The translations under genes were made by a program, and so were the position numbers. The notes beneath the pieces were generated by a model. It had not been told where the DNA came from. It did not search any database and saw only the letters and a list, made by a program, of their open reading frames with translations. A stretch of 6,635 nucleotides of DNA from Actinomycetota bacterium (GTDB lineage: Bacteria; Actinomycetota; Acidimicrobiia; Acidimicrobiales; Ilumatobacteraceae): the NCBI GenBank assembly GCA_005800965.1, contig SYEA01000063.1:1-6635 (forward strand), in the 5' to 3' direction. How positions within the stretch are numbered: position 1 is the stretch's first letter; the number at the start of each line of letters is the position of its first letter. This document shows, piece by piece, positions 5,323-6,635 of the stretch.

Positions 5323-6216
5323 ATGGCCCCAAACCCGCAACAACTTGAACGCATGCGTAACAGTAAAGGTTTCATCGCCGCTCTCGACCAAAGTGGTGGC
5401 AGCACACCCAAAGCATTAGCGCTCTACGGTGTGAGCGAAGCCGAATACTCGGGTGAAGTGCAAATGTTTGATGCAATGCACGCAATGCGTAGCCGCATGG
5501 TGAAGAGCCGGTCGTTTCAGGGTGATCGTGTGCTGGGTGCAATTTTGTTTGAAGGCACGATGGATCGCGACATCGACGGTCTCGGTAGTGCCGAGTTTTT
5601 GTGGACCAAAAAGCAGGTCATCCCGTTTTTGAAAGTCGACAAGGGTCTTGCCGACGAACATGACGGTGTGCAAGTGATGAAGCCCATGCCCGAACTTGAT
5701 GCGCTGTTGCAGCGTGCCGTTAAGAAAGGTATTTTCGGCACCAAAATGCGTTCGGTCATCAAACTGGCGAACAAGGCGGGCATTGATGCCGTGGTGGTCC
5801 AACAATTTGCGGTTGCTCGCCAAATCATCAGCCATGGTCTGGTGCCGATCATTGAACCCGAGGTCGATATCAAGAGCCCCGAAAAAGCCCAAGCCGAGGT
5901 GCTGCTGCGTGAGGCGTTGCTGGTTGAACTCAATCAGCAGCCAGCCGCACAGCCGGTAATGCTCAAGCTCACCTTGCCCGACACGGCCAACTTTTATGCC
6001 GAGTTAGTGCGCCACCCCAGCGTGTTGCGAGTGGTGGCGTTATCTGGTGGCTACTCGCGCGATGAAGCTAACAGGCGGCTGGGGGAGAACCATGGCGTGA
6101 TCGCCAGTTTCTCACGGGCGTTGAGCGAAGGTTTGCTGGCCCAACAAAGCGAAGCCGAATTTGACGCCTTGATTGGCGCAACAATCCAAGAAATTTACGC
6201 CGCGTCCATCACCTGA
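5323..6216 (+). CDS. Class I (Schiff-base) fructose-bisphosphate aldolase
   Basis: A 297-residue cytoplasmic enzyme that reversibly splits fructose 1,6-bisphosphate into dihydroxyacetone phosphate and glyceraldehyde 3-phosphate in glycolysis and gluconeogenesis. The active-site residues can be followed in order: D22 in ALDQSGGSTPKAL, K104 in FLKVDKG, K141 and R143 in GTKMRSVIKLA, E178 in IIEPEVDI, the Schiff-base lysine K215 in VMLKLTLP, the phosphate-binding LSGGYSRDEAN (240-250), and R265 in ASFSRAL. Length and the LSGGYSRDEAN block fit the short bacterial class I form known from staphylococci rather than the longer animal type or the zinc class II enzyme. The gene is divergent from the SDR operon with 35 nt between starts, and has a very good ribosome binding site. 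No hairpin followed by a T-run is visible after its stop. The usual symbol would be fda or fbaB; I left it blank because usage varies. Confidence 0.95.
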   Translation: MAPNPQQLERMRNSKGFIAALDQSGGSTPKALALYGVSEAEYSGEVQMFDAMHAMRSRMVKSRSFQGDRVLGAILFEGTMDRDIDGLGSAEFLWTKKQVIPFLKVDKGLADEHDGVQVMKPMPELDALLQRAVKKGIFGTKMRSVIKLANKAGIDAVVVQQFAVARQIISHGLVPIIEPEVDIKSPEKAQAEVLLREALLVELNQQPAAQPVMLKLTLPDTANFYAELVRHPSVLRVVALSGGYSRDEANRRLGENHGVIASFSRALSEGLLAQQSEAEFDALIGATIQEIYAASIT

Positions 6217-6275
6217 GCCGCACGTCTCAACCCCTATCCACCTAACTTTCGAAACTGTCTGGTAGGTAATTAGAC

Positions 6276-6470
6276 ATGAAACCCACCCAAATCCTGCTGG
6301 TTACCACGTTGCTCGCCGCTGCCGGAAGCCTGGCGATGAGCGTGTTCTTGTTTTTTGCCAATGACGGAACTGTCGATGACAAGCTCAACGGTATTTACGT
6401 CGGCACCTGGGTGCCGTCGATCCTCGCACTTGGTGCGTTTCTTGTTTCGTCACAGCGCAACAAGAGCTGA
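6276..6470 (+). CDS. Small hypothetical protein with two membrane segments
   Basis: A 64-residue ORF that I do not recognise. Two hydrophobic stretches are visible at about residues 6-28 and 40-58, separated by a short acidic loop (ANDGTVDDKLNG), with a basic tail SSQRNKS; a hairpin with both ends in the cytoplasm is the simplest topology. The ATG is preceded by TAGG about 9 nt upstream, an acceptable ribosome binding site. It begins 59 nt after the aldolase stop and may be co-transcribed with it or have its own promoter. The next small ORF begins 1 nt after its stop, which supports both being real. Coding status is likely but unproven. Confidence 0.65.
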   Translation: MKPTQILLVTTLLAAAGSLAMSVFLFFANDGTVDDKLNGIYVGTWVPSILALGAFLVSSQRNKS

Positions 6471-6471
6471 T

Positions 6472-6597
6472 ATGAGCCAAGGCGCGTTGTTCGGTTTTGG
6501 ATGCGTGATTTTTTTCATCGTGGGGACGGGCGCATTTTTGTTTGCGATGTCGACCCTGCGTGAAGCAGTGGATCGCGAGCGCACCGAAACGCGCTAA
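6472..6597 (+). CDS. Very small single-pass membrane protein
   Basis: A 41-residue ORF, not recognised. It has one hydrophobic segment at about residues 5-26 (GFGCVIFFIVGTGAFLF) and a charged C-terminal helix TLREAVDRERTETR. The ATG at 6472 follows the preceding stop by one nucleotide (TGATATG), with AAGAG 5 nt upstream, so translation is probably coupled to the 64-residue protein. A longer in-frame ATG at 6355 exists but would overlap the upstream ORF by more than 100 nt and adds a low-complexity Ser/Thr/Arg stretch, so I rejected it. Function unknown; the pairing suggests the two may act together in the membrane. Confidence 0.55.
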   Translation: MSQGALFGFGCVIFFIVGTGAFLFAMSTLREAVDRERTETR

Positions 6598-6635
6598 GTC
6601 GCGATTCGCAGCGCAATTCAAGTGGAGCGGGTGAC

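Noticed and set aside
6598..6635. A possible new gene start (GTG at 6631) at the right edge.
   Set aside because: GGAG is only 3 nt from the GTG and less than two codons remain in the window, so nothing can be judged.

Overview
The window is a gene-dense, moderately G+C-rich bacterial chromosomal segment. It holds eight confident protein genes, two small membrane-protein ORFs, and no RNA genes, CRISPR arrays or insertion sequences that I can see. The EthA-like monooxygenase, a DUF4395 protein, frequent GTG starts, weak Shine-Dalgarno sites and possible leaderless starts suggest an actinobacterium. An Acidimicrobiia-type freshwater or marine lineage is a guess from overall feel, not a demonstrated assignment.

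Layout. Positions 1-1674 are a minus-strand pair: a DUF4395 membrane protein followed, after a 4-nt gap, by an EthA-type FAD Baeyer-Villiger monooxygenase whose 3' end is cut by the window edge. Divergent from these, on the plus strand, are a TauE/SafE-family exporter, a small DUF1634 membrane protein coupled to it by an ATGA overlap, and an NAD(P)H-dependent FMN reductase (1699-3413). The reductase converges on a minus-strand operon (5287-3442) encoding a short-chain dehydrogenase, a 6-pyruvoyltetrahydropterin synthase and GTP cyclohydrolase I. Divergent from that operon is a class I fructose-bisphosphate aldolase (5323-6216), followed by two very small membrane proteins (6276-6597).

Functional reading. 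The minus-strand operon has one gene for each catalytic step expected for tetrahydrobiopterin synthesis: GTP cyclohydrolase I, PTPS, and an SDR in the place of sepiapterin reductase. The PTPS carries the Cys-x5-His-Gly-His arrangement of animal PTPS rather than the Cys-x3-His-Gly-His of the queuosine enzyme QueD. The SDR assignment is the weak link, because the Asp that anchors substrate in human sepiapterin reductase is not apparent. The left half groups a monooxygenase able in its family to oxidise sulfur, a flavin reductase and a sulfur-type exporter pair, which may be a sulfur or redox locus; this is inference.

Two compact divergent junctions are notable. Around 1675-1698 a palindromic CCTAGG sits exactly 9 nt from a start codon on each strand. 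Between 5287 and 5323 two opposing -10-like hexamers overlap.
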